A stretch of 64,000 bases of DNA, taken from positions 62,001 through 126,000 of the forward strand of contig NZ_CAMAPC010000001.1 in NCBI RefSeq assembly GCF_945859825.1, in the 5' to 3' direction. Both the position numbers and the translations under genes were made by a program. Positions 1-9,174 of the stretch are shown piece by piece; the first letter of the stretch is position 1; every line of letters starts with the position of its first letter. The DNA is from Pseudoalteromonas holothuriae. Lineage in GTDB: Bacteria > Pseudomonadota > Gammaproteobacteria > Enterobacterales > Alteromonadaceae. Below the pieces are notes generated by a model. The model did not search any database and was not told the origin of the DNA. It was given only the letters and a program-made list of their open reading frames with translations.

Positions 1-573
1 GGCTTGCCAGCGCCGTCCATACATTATGTCTATCGGCAATAATAAAAACATAACAAACGACAGCAAAGGCTAGTAGTAAGCGACGCTGTTTAATCACGTT
101 TTGCCACCAGTTTTTTGTATAGCAAAGATATAGCCGGTTAAGAATACTAAAAAATACTTACCATGATTGTACCAATCATTTATTAAGTCATGGGTGCTTG
201 GATGAGCTGCACCGAGTAGCCACCAAATGGTTATCAACGTACACATACAAATGAATATCATCAGTACCAAGGGAATACGCTTTAGCCAAGTAGTGGCCAA
301 AAATATGGTTAATGGGCGGCGAAAAATAATCACAAAAATGCAGTAAACCCAAAGGTAAGGTAAAAACCACAGGTGATTCCAAGTTAATAACCCTATTACA
401 GAGTGATGCTCACTTAATAAAAAAGTTGTAGGGTTAATATACTCAATCCAAAACGACCAAAAGTCGGTTTCAATAAGGTTTTGACTCAGTGCCTCTATAT
501 AAACTTGTGGGCTTACAATCACAAACATGCCAAATAACAAAGGAATGAATAGCCGCTGGCTTTTTAATTGCAC
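1..573 (-). pseudogene. Acyltransferase-3 family membrane protein remnant
   Basis: The frame from 573 to 94 encodes hydrophobic segments with the motifs RLFIPLLFGM and HLWFLPYLWVY, which look like the middle of acyltransferase-3 membrane proteins that transfer acyl groups to sugars or glucans. The family is usually about 380 residues and begins with an RxxxxDxLR...H segment; that N-terminal part is absent. At a run of six T at 111-116 (A on the coding strand) the frame breaks to a stop. Adding one base to the run restores a continuation reading NWWQNVIKQRRLLLAFAVV that runs off the window at position 1. So the gene has lost its 5' part and carries a single-base frameshift. A sequencing error in the homopolymer could explain the frameshift but not the missing 5' end. 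Confidence 0.6.
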
Positions 574-615
574 TAATTTATAGTGATAAACGGTGGAATA
601 GAGGGATGAGTATCA

Positions 616-997
616 GTGAATTGGCAACAAGTGGATAACAGTAAAATACTGTTAAGCTACTTGGCCGCTGGGCTATATCTTTTTATTAATAACACCATTA
701 ATGCGCTGTCGGTTTGGAGCGAGCATACACGAGATGCAAAACCGAGTATTGCACTTTGGGAACCGTTTGTTTGGGAATACACCAGTGCATTGGGTGCACT
801 TTTACTTTTGCCTTTGTTATTTATGTTCTTTAAGCGTTTTGCACTGCGCTTTGAGAAAATTAATCAACAGCTTGTAGTACATCTGTTTGGTAGTCTGTTA
901 TTTGCCAAGTGGTGATGGCGAAATCACCCTAAAATCAGGAAAAAAACTCAGCCTTTCAAGGCGCTATAAAGACGCATTTAAGCAGAGCTTAAGTTAA
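616..997 (+). pseudogene. LytTR-type membrane regulator remnant with internal deletion
   Basis: A GTG-started frame (616-915) encodes about 95 residues with two hydrophobic helices, like the membrane N-terminus of LytTR-family regulators. It ends out of frame in FAKW-stop. From 905 the +1 frame reads PSGDGEITLKSGKKLSLSRR and on to YKDAFKQSLS-stop at 995-997, which matches the usual C-terminal end of a LytTR DNA-binding domain. The central part, including most of the DNA-binding domain, is missing, as if removed by one deletion that joined the two ends out of frame. The gene is divergent from the acyltransferase remnant. The family assignment of the tail is from memory of LytTR sequences. Confidence 0.55.
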
Positions 998-1110
998 CAA
1001 GGGTTGCTGCAAAGATTAACATGTCTCGATTTTTTAAGTAGTTGATTATTTTGGCTTCAGTGTAGTTAATGTCACCTGTGTACTAGTTATACGTCAACTG
1101 GGTTATCTAT

Positions 1111-2037
1111 CTATTTTTTCTTAAGTCTTTTTTGCTCCGCTTTTTTGATGTGTTTGCTCACCCATTTAGTGAGTTTCTTCATTAATTCAGGCGGAAAATC
1201 ATGTCCCATTCCGGGCACCACTTTGAACTTGGCTTTGTGAATTTGTTGTGCGGTTTTTTGACCAGCAGCTAGGGGAATAATTGGGTCAGCTAAACCATGT
1301 ATTACTAATGTGGGTGCTTTTATTTTACCAAGTAAGTGCTCTTTTGATTGGCTATTGGTCAGTGCAATAAGTTGGCGTTTAAAGCCATTAGGTGTGTGCG
1401 CACGAGATACGCTTAGTCTTGCTTGTTGTTTGAGTATCTGTTCATCTTGAGGATAACCTGGGCTGCCTATCAGTTGGTTAAGCTTAACTAAATAATCAAT
1501 GGCAGCTTCTTGGCTTTTCGCCGCAGGCTTAAGGCGCATTAATTTAAAGAGCAAGCCGACGTTTGATCGCGACAGTGCAGGTGCTGAACTTGATGACATA
1601 ATAGAAGTTAGGCTGAGCACCTTCTTTTTATATTTTGCTGCAAGCAGTTGGGCTATCATGCCACCCATTGAAGCGCCGACTAAGTGTGCTTTTTTTACTT
1701 TTAATGCCCTCATTAACTCAAGTACATCTAAGCACATATCCTCAAGGGTGTAAGGCACTGAGCTTGAGATTGGCAAGCGCCTGCTCAGCCATGCTTTTAT
1801 GAGGCTTGGGCGTCCGCAGTGTTCAAGTTGTGATGAAAGCCCCGTATCTCTATTATCAAAGCGAATGACTCGAAAACCATTACTTACCAGACCATAATAA
1901 AAAGCGTCAGGCCATACCGTCATTTGTGCCCCCAAGCCCATGATTAAAATTACCGTTGGTGCATCGCAGGGCCCTTCATCTTGATAATTAATAGTTATAC
2001 CGTGGCTAGTTGCAATGCTGGGCATAATAAAACTCAA
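1111..2037 (-). CDS. Alpha/beta fold hydrolase
   Basis: 308-residue soluble alpha/beta hydrolase. The nucleophile elbow GASMGG places the catalytic Ser at 123; the acid is probably Asp251 in HGLADPIIP and the base His279 in GMGHDFP. The oxyanion-type motif LIMGLGAQ lies near residue 33. The basic C-terminal tail (EQKRLKKK) is unusual but short. The fold is clear; the substrate (ester, lactone or other) cannot be told. It stands alone, convergent with the remnants on its left and divergent from arfA on its right. Confidence 0.85.
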   Translation of the reverse strand: MSFIMPSIATSHGITINYQDEGPCDAPTVILIMGLGAQMTVWPDAFYYGLVSNGFRVIRFDNRDTGLSSQLEHCGRPSLIKAWLSRRLPISSSVPYTLEDMCLDVLELMRALKVKKAHLVGASMGGMIAQLLAAKYKKKVLSLTSIMSSSSAPALSRSNVGLLFKLMRLKPAAKSQEAAIDYLVKLNQLIGSPGYPQDEQILKQQARLSVSRAHTPNGFKRQLIALTNSQSKEHLLGKIKAPTLVIHGLADPIIPLAAGQKTAQQIHKAKFKVVPGMGHDFPPELMKKLTKWVSKHIKKAEQKRLKKK

Positions 2038-2216
2038 TAATTGAAAAAGTTAGCGTGATGTAGAGTCAGTATAGCCAGTGGGATATGTAAGTTTTATAAC
2101 ATTATATTAGAGCACTCAGTGTAAACTGGTTTATTAGTTAAGTAATACTTTTTAATTCTTTGTTTTAAAAGTGCTTTTTGATTTTAAAAAATACTGAGGA
2201 AATGGATGAAAAATAC

Positions 2217-2245
2217 TTGCATACTGTCTTATTACAGCCAATAAT
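2217..2245 (+). promoter_or_regulatory. Candidate sigma-70 promoter of arfA
   Basis: TTGCAT at 2217-2222 and AATAAT at 2240-2245 are separated by 17 bp, about 50 bp upstream of the arfA start. The boxes match sigma-70 -35 and -10 elements moderately well. The rest of the 2038-2292 gap shows nothing else I recognise. Confidence 0.4.
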
Positions 2246-2292
2246 CAGCATCGCGCCATAGGCGTTATATTCTTACACTTTAGGAGCTTATC

Positions 2293-2472
2293 ATGAGTAA
2301 AAAACTGCCCGCGCATGCACATCATCGCGGCGAGATAAAAGACAATGCACTAAAAGCATTGGTAACGAGTACGCTATTTAAGGCAAAAGTTGAAAAAGCC
2401 AAAAAAGGTAAAGGTAGCTTTAAGCGTAACGCAAAACATAAAGGCCAAGAGCCTTACCTTAAGGCAGCATAA
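2293..2472 (+). CDS. arfA: Alternative ribosome-rescue factor A
   Basis: A 59-residue gene. ArfA recruits release factor RF2 to ribosomes stalled on mRNAs lacking a stop codon, as a backup to tmRNA. The protein contains the family core IKDNALKALVTSTLFKAKVE followed by KAKKGKGSFKRNAKHKG, closely resembling E. coli ArfA (IKDNAIEALL...FRQRVEKNKKGKGSY). The start is fixed by AGGAG at 2282-2286, six bases before ATG. In E. coli arfA is itself made from a truncated message, because a hairpin/terminator or RNase III site lies inside the reading frame. The same arrangement is visible here (next entry), so the last few residues are probably rarely translated. Confidence 0.9.
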   Translation: MSKKLPAHAHHRGEIKDNALKALVTSTLFKAKVEKAKKGKGSFKRNAKHKGQEPYLKAA

Positions 2473-2496
2473 GCGCGCTTTAAGATAAGGCTTTTT
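2451..2496 (+). terminator. Intrinsic terminator overlapping the arfA 3' coding end
   Basis: GCCTTACCTTAA (2451-2462) pairs with TTAAGATAAGGC (2480-2491) with one mismatch, followed by TTTTT at 2492-2496. The left arm lies within the arfA codons for the last residues, and the stop codon (2470-2472) is in the loop. Termination would still include the stop, but cleavage of the stem or partial termination would give a stop-less mRNA, as known for E. coli arfA. A smaller alternative hairpin (AAGGC...GCCTT) lies at 2441-2455. Confidence 0.75.
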
Positions 2497-2519
2497 GACT
2501 GACCGCTGACAAAGTGCAG

Positions 2520-5500
2520 TTATGCGGTCACGGTTAGTTGTATTGCTTTTGTTTTAGGCTCAAATAAGGGCAAAGAGAGTAGTGCGGCCATAAAACTTAA
2601 ACTAAACAACGCGCTAAATGTCATACCACCAATAATCACAGCGGCAAGACCACGATATATTTCAGCACCTTCCCCAGGGCTTAGCATTAGTGGTAGCATG
2701 CCGAATATACTAGTGCCTGTACTCATATATATCGCACGTTTTCTGGCACTCACTGCATTTAAAATAGCGACTTGTTGGCTGTCACCTTGTGTCAAATTAT
2801 CTTGAAATTTATTGGCTAGTAAAATGGCATTATTGATAACTAACCCCATTAAAATAATAAAGCCAATTAATGTGATCATATCTAAGTTTTGGATACTGAA
2901 TAGGTTTAGTAATTGTAAGCACAGCATACCACCAGCTAGCGCTAAAGGCATACTAGCAATCACGGCAAATGTGAGCTTCCAAGAGCTCAGCGCAAGCCAC
3001 AATAAAAACACCAGAATAACCATCGACAAGCTGAACATATTTAAAAATTCATTTAAGAATTGAGACAGATTATCTGCGCTACCCCTTACTTTTATAGATA
3101 ATGCACTGAACTCTGTGGTTTGCTGTAACGTTTGTACATACTCGCTTACTTGTGTATAAAACTCAGCAACGGTTTGTCCTTCAGGTGGGGATAAGTTAAG
3201 AGTTATGCTTGTTTGTTGATTGACACGCAACAAGCTCGATGGCGCAAGTGTAAATGTTGCATCGACGAGTTCAGATAAAGGGATAAGGCCGAAGTTAGGA
3301 ATGACAACTTGCGTTGCTAACATGTGCTCTAAATCTTGGTTTTGCTGTGATTTTAAATAAAATGGCAGATTCTCCCCTCCACTGGCAAACTGCCCTAAAT
3401 AAACCCCTTGGCTGAGCAACTGTAGTTGCTGTGTTAAAAAGCCATTATTAATACCATAGCGGACAAGCTGCTCGTATTTTGGCGTGAAGGCAATGCGAGC
3501 TGTTTGATTATTTAGCTCAGTCTGTGATGCAATATTGGCATCTGGAAACTGTGTTTGTAGCTTCTTAAGTAACGATTTTCCTTGCGCTTGTAATACCTCA
3601 AGAGCAGCACCTTGTAAATCGAGTTGTGTTTGACGGTTATTAGGTAAGGCAAAGCTCAATAAATTACCTTGATTGATAAATGTACGGGTGCCCGCTATAT
3701 CGTGAGTCAGCTTGGTTGATATCCAATGCTTAAATACCTGGTAATCCCAATCCTCAGGCGGGTAGAAATATAATAAGCAACCACTTGGAAAACAAAACAT
3801 GCCAGTTACATCATAATTTGGGGCATCGGGGTTTGTTTTTTGTGCTGCAATTCTATCTAAAATAGGCATAGCGATATGTTTTTCTACCGCATGTGCAGAG
3901 AGTGGGTCGGAATAACTAATATAGGCTAGTGCCACTTTGCTCTTTGGTGCAGGTAAGACATCTAACGGTGGGCTTGCAAAATAAGCACAAAGTAAAGCCA
4001 CTGGTATGCCCAATATTAATGTTGTTACTTTTAGGCTTATATTTCTGGTGCTTAAAGTAAGCAATCGAGTGCCGCGCTCAGCTGATTTGACTAATTTTAG
4101 GGTTGGTTTAATAAGTACATAACGAGCCAGTACGGGGATCAGTATTAAAGCAACGAGGAGTGATGCAAATAACGCGCTGGAAATTGTAAAAGCAAGGTCT
4201 TCAAATAGCTGTGCCTCAGGGCCAGATATCATCAAAATAGGCACGAATATGATGATGCTAGACAGGGTAGAAGATAAAATAGCGCCTTTAACTTCTCCGA
4301 CCGCTGATGCAATATTAGTTACCACAGATTCATTCGGCGCTTGTTGAATTTTGTGTTCAATGCGCTCTACTACGACAATGGCTGCATCTAATAGTAGTCC
4401 TACCGACAGTGCCATTGCTGCGAGTGAAATTACATTGAGGCTATAGTCGAATGTAAACATCGCAAGCAAAACGCTAGCAAGACATACTGGGATACTGACA
4501 AAGACGAAGCTCACTGTTTTTAGGTTACGAAAGAAGTAAAATAAAATAGCGGTAGAGAGAAGCACGCCAATTAACAGCGCAATATAAACTTGTTCTATGG
4601 CACTGTGAATGGCTTTGGAGTCATCTCTACTAAGGGCTAACGTCATGCTGTGTGTACTTAAAGGCCCTTGGTTAAGCGTCTTTATGGTAGATTTTATTTT
4701 GCTCACAGTCGCCAGCGCGTTCACATCGTTACTTGGGTTTAAACGAAAGTAAAATGCTCGATTACCGTGCATTGACGAGAATCCCCAATCTTGTTCAACA
4801 CGAAGGGTCACCGTTGCAACATCTTGTAAGCGAACTATGTGTGATTCGGTGCTATAAATTGCCAGATTACTAAGTGCATTTTGGTTAAGTTGACCTTCAA
4901 AATGCAGTTCATATTCGCGATCACCAAGTTTTAGTGTACTGCCTGATCTGTCGGCCAATAAACGCAGAGGTGCACTTAATGTTGACAGGGGGATTTGCAA
5001 TTGTGCCAGTTTATTCATATCAACTTCAATATCAATTCGTTGACCAATCGGGTTGCTGGCCGTAGCAATACTTGCTACGCCATCAATTTTGATAAGCGCA
5101 GGATAGACAATGTTTTTGAAGGTATCAATATATGCTTGTTTAGACGTTGGCTGTTGTGAATACAGCATGGCTGTCGCCATTGTTACGCCTGCGCCGTTAG
5201 CCTGATTGAGCACAAAAGGCGGCGCAACGTTCGCGGGCCAATTTGGAACTTGAGAAATACTTGTGAGCGTTTGCATATAAGCTTCATTCATATCAGTATT
5301 GGCTTTAAATACCAGTCGAGTTGAAGCTGTACTGTTGGATATATTGCTTTCTATTAGAGTGTTATTTGAAAGTCCTGATAAAGTGTTTTCTAATGGTGCG
5401 ATTAACGTTTGTTCTATTTCTTGAGCACTCTTACCTGGCCAGTTTGTGAACACTAATATTTCAGGTCTATCTATTGGAGGAAGCAAGGCATTAGGTAGTT

Positions 5501-5597
5501 TAGTGCCAGCAAGGGCACCGATAATACAGACTAAAACGGCTATCGCGAGAACAATAGGGGTTAATTTATTTTGGTGCTGAATTACTTGCAGAGTCAT
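2520..5597 (-). CDS. RND-family efflux transporter permease
   Basis: 1025-residue inner-membrane RND pump subunit of the AcrB/CusA superfamily, expected to drive export with the proton gradient. One transmembrane helix is near residues 11-31, there is a large periplasmic loop, a helix cluster from about 335, a second loop and a final cluster, as in the family. The TM4 motif is SVGLLLDAAIVVVERIE, with a single Asp (about 404) where AcrB has two. The TM10 motif GLVINNAILL has Asn where AcrB has the relay Lys. This resembles CusA or other divergent RND branches more than AcrB. It overlaps the adaptor gene by 4 bp (ATGA), so the two are translationally coupled. The outer-membrane channel partner is not encoded here. 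Substrate unknown. Confidence 0.9.
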   Translation of the reverse strand: MTLQVIQHQNKLTPIVLAIAVLVCIIGALAGTKLPNALLPPIDRPEILVFTNWPGKSAQEIEQTLIAPLENTLSGLSNNTLIESNISNSTASTRLVFKANTDMNEAYMQTLTSISQVPNWPANVAPPFVLNQANGAGVTMATAMLYSQQPTSKQAYIDTFKNIVYPALIKIDGVASIATASNPIGQRIDIEVDMNKLAQLQIPLSTLSAPLRLLADRSGSTLKLGDREYELHFEGQLNQNALSNLAIYSTESHIVRLQDVATVTLRVEQDWGFSSMHGNRAFYFRLNPSNDVNALATVSKIKSTIKTLNQGPLSTHSMTLALSRDDSKAIHSAIEQVYIALLIGVLLSTAILFYFFRNLKTVSFVFVSIPVCLASVLLAMFTFDYSLNVISLAAMALSVGLLLDAAIVVVERIEHKIQQAPNESVVTNIASAVGEVKGAILSSTLSSIIIFVPILMISGPEAQLFEDLAFTISSALFASLLVALILIPVLARYVLIKPTLKLVKSAERGTRLLTLSTRNISLKVTTLILGIPVALLCAYFASPPLDVLPAPKSKVALAYISYSDPLSAHAVEKHIAMPILDRIAAQKTNPDAPNYDVTGMFCFPSGCLLYFYPPEDWDYQVFKHWISTKLTHDIAGTRTFINQGNLLSFALPNNRQTQLDLQGAALEVLQAQGKSLLKKLQTQFPDANIASQTELNNQTARIAFTPKYEQLVRYGINNGFLTQQLQLLSQGVYLGQFASGGENLPFYLKSQQNQDLEHMLATQVVIPNFGLIPLSELVDATFTLAPSSLLRVNQQTSITLNLSPPEGQTVAEFYTQVSEYVQTLQQTTEFSALSIKVRGSADNLSQFLNEFLNMFSLSMVILVFLLWLALSSWKLTFAVIASMPLALAGGMLCLQLLNLFSIQNLDMITLIGFIILMGLVINNAILLANKFQDNLTQGDSQQVAILNAVSARKRAIYMSTGTSIFGMLPLMLSPGEGAEIYRGLAAVIIGGMTFSALFSLSFMAALLSLPLFEPKTKAIQLTVTA

Positions 5598-6679
5598 TTT
5601 TTCTCCCCCGAAATGACGGTGTTAGCTAAGTCATTAAGTATTTTGACTTCCCCTTGGTCTGCAAGGTTATTTTGTCCTAAGGTGACAACTCGGTCAGTTT
5701 CAGTTAGTGTCGCTTGCACTAAAAAAGTGCGCCCTAAGTTTTTGATAATACTTACGGAAGTTTTGTGGGCTTTTAATAGCTCATCGATTTGCCATACATA
5801 GTTCTGATTTTGGGCAAGCACCACGCTCTCAGCAGGCACAACACTAAGATTTTTGGCGGCAGTTCGCATGGTAACAGTTAATCGCTGACCCAATCGAAAG
5901 TGTGTCAGTGTGTGCTGTGAATTAGAAAAATAGAGGTTAAGCATTTGATTGGTTTTATCAATATCAGCACTGGTTCGTATGAGCGATAATGCATCACCAG
6001 AAGGTAATAAAAACTCGCTATGGGCCAGAGGGTTTTGCTTGGATAACAGGCTATGTGGCAGTTCACAGGTTAGCTCTTTATCACGCTGTGAAATAAACTC
6101 AGCAATAGGTGCTCCGTTGGCAATAAATTCACCCGGATCTGCAAGGGTACTCAATACGTAACCATCAGTAGGTGCAAAGTGTTTTAGGTTATCTAAGCGT
6201 TGTTTGAGCTCTTGTATTTGGTAATCTAGGCTTAAGTAATTTAATTTTGCTGTGTCACGTTGTAAAGCTAGCAGGTTGAGTTGTGAGGCTGACACATGTT
6301 CTTTGTTTAATTTTGATAAGCGAGCAAATTCTTGCGTTGCATGTTCCATTGTAAGCTTTTCGATTTGCCGAGTTTTTTGTAGTTGTTGATGCTGAAAATC
6401 TAGATATGTTTTATCTTGTGAGGCAATTAACTCTCCTCGTTTTACCAAACTACCAGCGGGTAAAATAAAAGTGATCTTTGCCTCTACATCACTGGATAAT
6501 TTGGTTGCAAAAGGGATAGAGACATTACAGTTAAGGGTATACTCTAAGCCGCTAGACCAAGCTTGTACCGGTTTGACTTTAACTAAAGGTACTGAGCTTG
6601 CTCTACAAAAGATTGGCATTAATGCACATAACAAAGATATTAATAGCGCGATAAGATAATTAAGTCGTGAGGTGTTCAT
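5594..6679 (-). CDS. RND efflux periplasmic adaptor (membrane-fusion protein)
   Basis: About 361 residues from the preferred start at 6679, which gives a clean signal peptide (NYLIALLISLLCALMPIFCRAS). An in-frame ATG at 6721 is possible but would put 14 polar residues in front. A barrel-sandwich half motif (ITFILPAGSLVKRGELIASQD) is followed by a coiled-coil hairpin (about 100-170) and a second half motif (FAPTDGYVLSTLADPGEFIANGAP), typical of HlyD/AcrA adaptors bridging pump and outer-membrane channel. No lipobox is evident. It is the first gene of the operon with the RND permease and is divergent from the ToxR-like regulator at 6810, which may control it. Confidence 0.85.
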   Translation of the reverse strand: MNTSRLNYLIALLISLLCALMPIFCRASSVPLVKVKPVQAWSSGLEYTLNCNVSIPFATKLSSDVEAKITFILPAGSLVKRGELIASQDKTYLDFQHQQLQKTRQIEKLTMEHATQEFARLSKLNKEHVSASQLNLLALQRDTAKLNYLSLDYQIQELKQRLDNLKHFAPTDGYVLSTLADPGEFIANGAPIAEFISQRDKELTCELPHSLLSKQNPLAHSEFLLPSGDALSLIRTSADIDKTNQMLNLYFSNSQHTLTHFRLGQRLTVTMRTAAKNLSVVPAESVVLAQNQNYVWQIDELLKAHKTSVSIIKNLGRTFLVQATLTETDRVVTLGQNNLADQGEVKILNDLANTVISGEKK

Positions 6680-6809
6680 ACAGATTTCCATAATAATGAG
6701 CGTATTTGGAGAATCTGTCACTTTTCTTTATGATTGGCCATGGACCGTTTATGAACTTAGCGGTAGACTGGCATGGTCATAAAAAATCACAATGCTAAGC
6801 TTTTGAATT

Positions 6810-8924
6810 ATGGATGAATTAAATTTCCCTTTTACTAAATCGCCTAACTATATGGTTGCAGATAAGCGTGTGTGCTTTCAATCAGCTGAGGTATCTTTTG
6901 GTGATAAGTCTATAAAACTTGAGCCACTCCCTTTGGCTGTTTTGTACTATTTAATACAGCACGCAGGAGACGTGGTATCTCGTCAAGCCTTGCTTGAGCA
7001 TGTATGGGGTAATCGACAGGTCAGTGATGATGCTATTCGACGGGTTATAAAAAAAGTACGCTTTGCGCTCGAAGATGACGCCAAAGAGCCTAGATATATA
7101 AAAACCATTCCAATGCAAGGCTATGCGCTAATCGCGCCAGTGCAGCTTGTAAAAGGCTCGGGTAATACGCAAAAACATAACTTGGGCAAGCAAGATAAAC
7201 GGTTTTTTTACACCAAATTGCTATGGATCACAGCGGCTTTGATCGTACTTATTTTGCTAAGTAATTGGTTTTTTTATGAGCAAAAAATTCAAAAGAAAAG
7301 TACTGAAATACTTAACGCGGATGCAATACAAATTGAGACGCTAACAGATATGTCCGGCTCAGAAATGAGTGCCAGCTACCACCCCAAACATGATACTTTG
7401 TTATTTATATACAGAGAAAATAACGATAGCCCCTATGCGCTGCACCGTAAAAACCTTACGACGGGTTTAGTGCATAGATTGTCTTTTGATCGCGACAACT
7501 ATTTATCCGTGTTTTTTTCAAATGATGGGCAATATGTTGTATACAATAAAAATACACCCACTGGCATGAAAAGTTATATTGCACGCTATGCCAACAGTGG
7601 TTTGCACGAAACAAAGCTTCTTAACTTTGCTACTAATGGTGTTTATCCGGTCTCATTTGGGGTTGATAACGATACCTTGTACGTCAGTGCCTTATCATCA
7701 GGCAGTAATAGTTTAAGGCAGCATGCCATTTATCGTTACTCTATTAGTCAAAACTTGTTACAACAAATGACTTTTCCATTCGTTAAAGGGTATGGCGATT
7801 ATGCAGCTCAACTCTCCCCTGATGGACGTTATTTGGCATTGATCAGAAACGTATCTGAGCGACGTTATCACTTATTAATCCATGATTTAGAGCAACAAAA
7901 TATTGTTAGTGAAGTTAACCTTGGCTTTTTTGCATCTCATTTGGTTTGGCTCAAAGATACACCAGATAGATTAGTACTTAGCAGTTTTAAAGGTGATGTG
8001 TACTACTTTGATATGCGCACAGAACAATTGGTTGAGCAATCAGGGAGTGCGCCTGGACTAAATGACGCTTTTTATTCATGTGGTAAAAAATGTTTGTTTA
8101 TGCGTCAACACCGCATGAATTATAAGGATATTCAGGAAGTTAAAAACCCATTTAGTGAAACTGATATAACTTCACTGGCGTATTTTCCAGATTCAAATGC
8201 TGATTTTAACCCTATTTATAACAACGCTGGCGATATGATGTATTTCACCAGTAAAAATGAGCAACGTGCATATATAAAGTCTATTGATACCAAAGGTCAG
8301 CAAAGGGTGCTATATACATTTAACGCCAGACATATCGTAACTCGCTTATCTCTAAACCCTACAGGGACAAAGCTTACGGGTAAAATAGAAGAACGTATCT
8401 TTGTGTTGGATATTAAGTCTAAACAGTTTAAAAAAATTAGCCTAACGGAAGAGCAAGTGGGAGTGCCGCATTGGGGCCGAGCGGGTCAGAGTGTTTATTA
8501 TTCGCGTCTAGAGGGCGTGGATACTGTTTTGTATCGTTATAACCTGCATACCAAAAAGAAAGAAAAAGTAGAACATGGTATTAGTGAAAGAAAAGAATTA
8601 ACCAATGGCGACAGTTACTTACTCGATAGCGATTATACGTTGTGGCTAGAGCGCAAGGGGGGAGAAAGGGTCTCGTTAATGGCGTTTGATCATTTGAGTT
8701 CATTAAATTGGCAAGTACATGATGACTATGTGTATTGGAGTGAAACTGGACAGCTCAATGTCTCTCTTAATCGTCTTGATGTGAACTCAGGACTAACACA
8801 GCAACGATTATTGTTTGAGAATAGCTGGGATGTAGAGTTTAGTTTGCACCCTAGCGGCGATAAAATATTGGTTTCTCATTCTCTGCTTGCTGATAGCAAT
8901 TTAGTTAAAGTGCAGTGGCCATAA
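6810..8924 (+). CDS. ToxR/CadC-type membrane transcriptional regulator with beta-propeller
   Basis: 704 residues. The N-terminal winged helix (about 20-110) carries the OmpR/PhoB-type pattern LEPLPLAVLYYLIQHAGDVV, then RQALLEHVWG, then a wing ending in YIKTIPMQGYALIAP. One transmembrane helix (about 137-156) follows. The rest is a periplasmic TolB/WD40-like region with repeats such as LSPDGRYLALIRN, FSNDGQYVVYN and LHPSGDKILVS. Proteins of this shape sense a periplasmic signal and bind DNA directly from the membrane. Divergent transcription from the RND operon with only about 90-130 bp between suggests it regulates that operon; this is inference. Confidence 0.85.
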   Translation: MDELNFPFTKSPNYMVADKRVCFQSAEVSFGDKSIKLEPLPLAVLYYLIQHAGDVVSRQALLEHVWGNRQVSDDAIRRVIKKVRFALEDDAKEPRYIKTIPMQGYALIAPVQLVKGSGNTQKHNLGKQDKRFFYTKLLWITAALIVLILLSNWFFYEQKIQKKSTEILNADAIQIETLTDMSGSEMSASYHPKHDTLLFIYRENNDSPYALHRKNLTTGLVHRLSFDRDNYLSVFFSNDGQYVVYNKNTPTGMKSYIARYANSGLHETKLLNFATNGVYPVSFGVDNDTLYVSALSSGSNSLRQHAIYRYSISQNLLQQMTFPFVKGYGDYAAQLSPDGRYLALIRNVSERRYHLLIHDLEQQNIVSEVNLGFFASHLVWLKDTPDRLVLSSFKGDVYYFDMRTEQLVEQSGSAPGLNDAFYSCGKKCLFMRQHRMNYKDIQEVKNPFSETDITSLAYFPDSNADFNPIYNNAGDMMYFTSKNEQRAYIKSIDTKGQQRVLYTFNARHIVTRLSLNPTGTKLTGKIEERIFVLDIKSKQFKKISLTEEQVGVPHWGRAGQSVYYSRLEGVDTVLYRYNLHTKKKEKVEHGISERKELTNGDSYLLDSDYTLWLERKGGERVSLMAFDHLSSLNWQVHDDYVYWSETGQLNVSLNRLDVNSGLTQQRLLFENSWDVEFSLHPSGDKILVSHSLLADSNLVKVQWP

Positions 8925-8981
8925 GGCTGTGGTTGTAGTTTACAAAGTACTACCAGTGTACAAATTATAAAAGCTACAGAG

Positions 8982-9021
8982 AAAGGGATCACACGTTGTT
9001 CATATAAGGTATGATCTCTTT
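8982..9021 (+). other. Stem-loop between the regulator and pnuC genes
   Basis: AAAGGGATCA (8982-8991) pairs with TGATCTCTTT (9012-9021), ten pairs with one G-U. No T-run follows directly, so it is a weak terminator candidate. It could also be a leader structure of the pnuC transcript. The 250-bp gap (8925-9174) otherwise shows nothing recognisable. Confidence 0.35.
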
Positions 9022-9174
9022 AGAAGTTGAAAAAATAGTGCTATTTAGGCTGTTATGGCATGCGTTATTGCTTCACGCAAATTTTTGAATATTTGTTGCA
9101 TATTAATTAGCGCTCAATCGCATAAAGGAATTATCTAGGGTGAGTGGTTCCTTATAACTATCGAGAAGTAGAAC

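Noticed and set aside
6810..8924. TolB protein
   Set aside because: The propeller resembles TolB, but the N-terminal winged helix and the transmembrane helix show a ToxR/CadC regulator.
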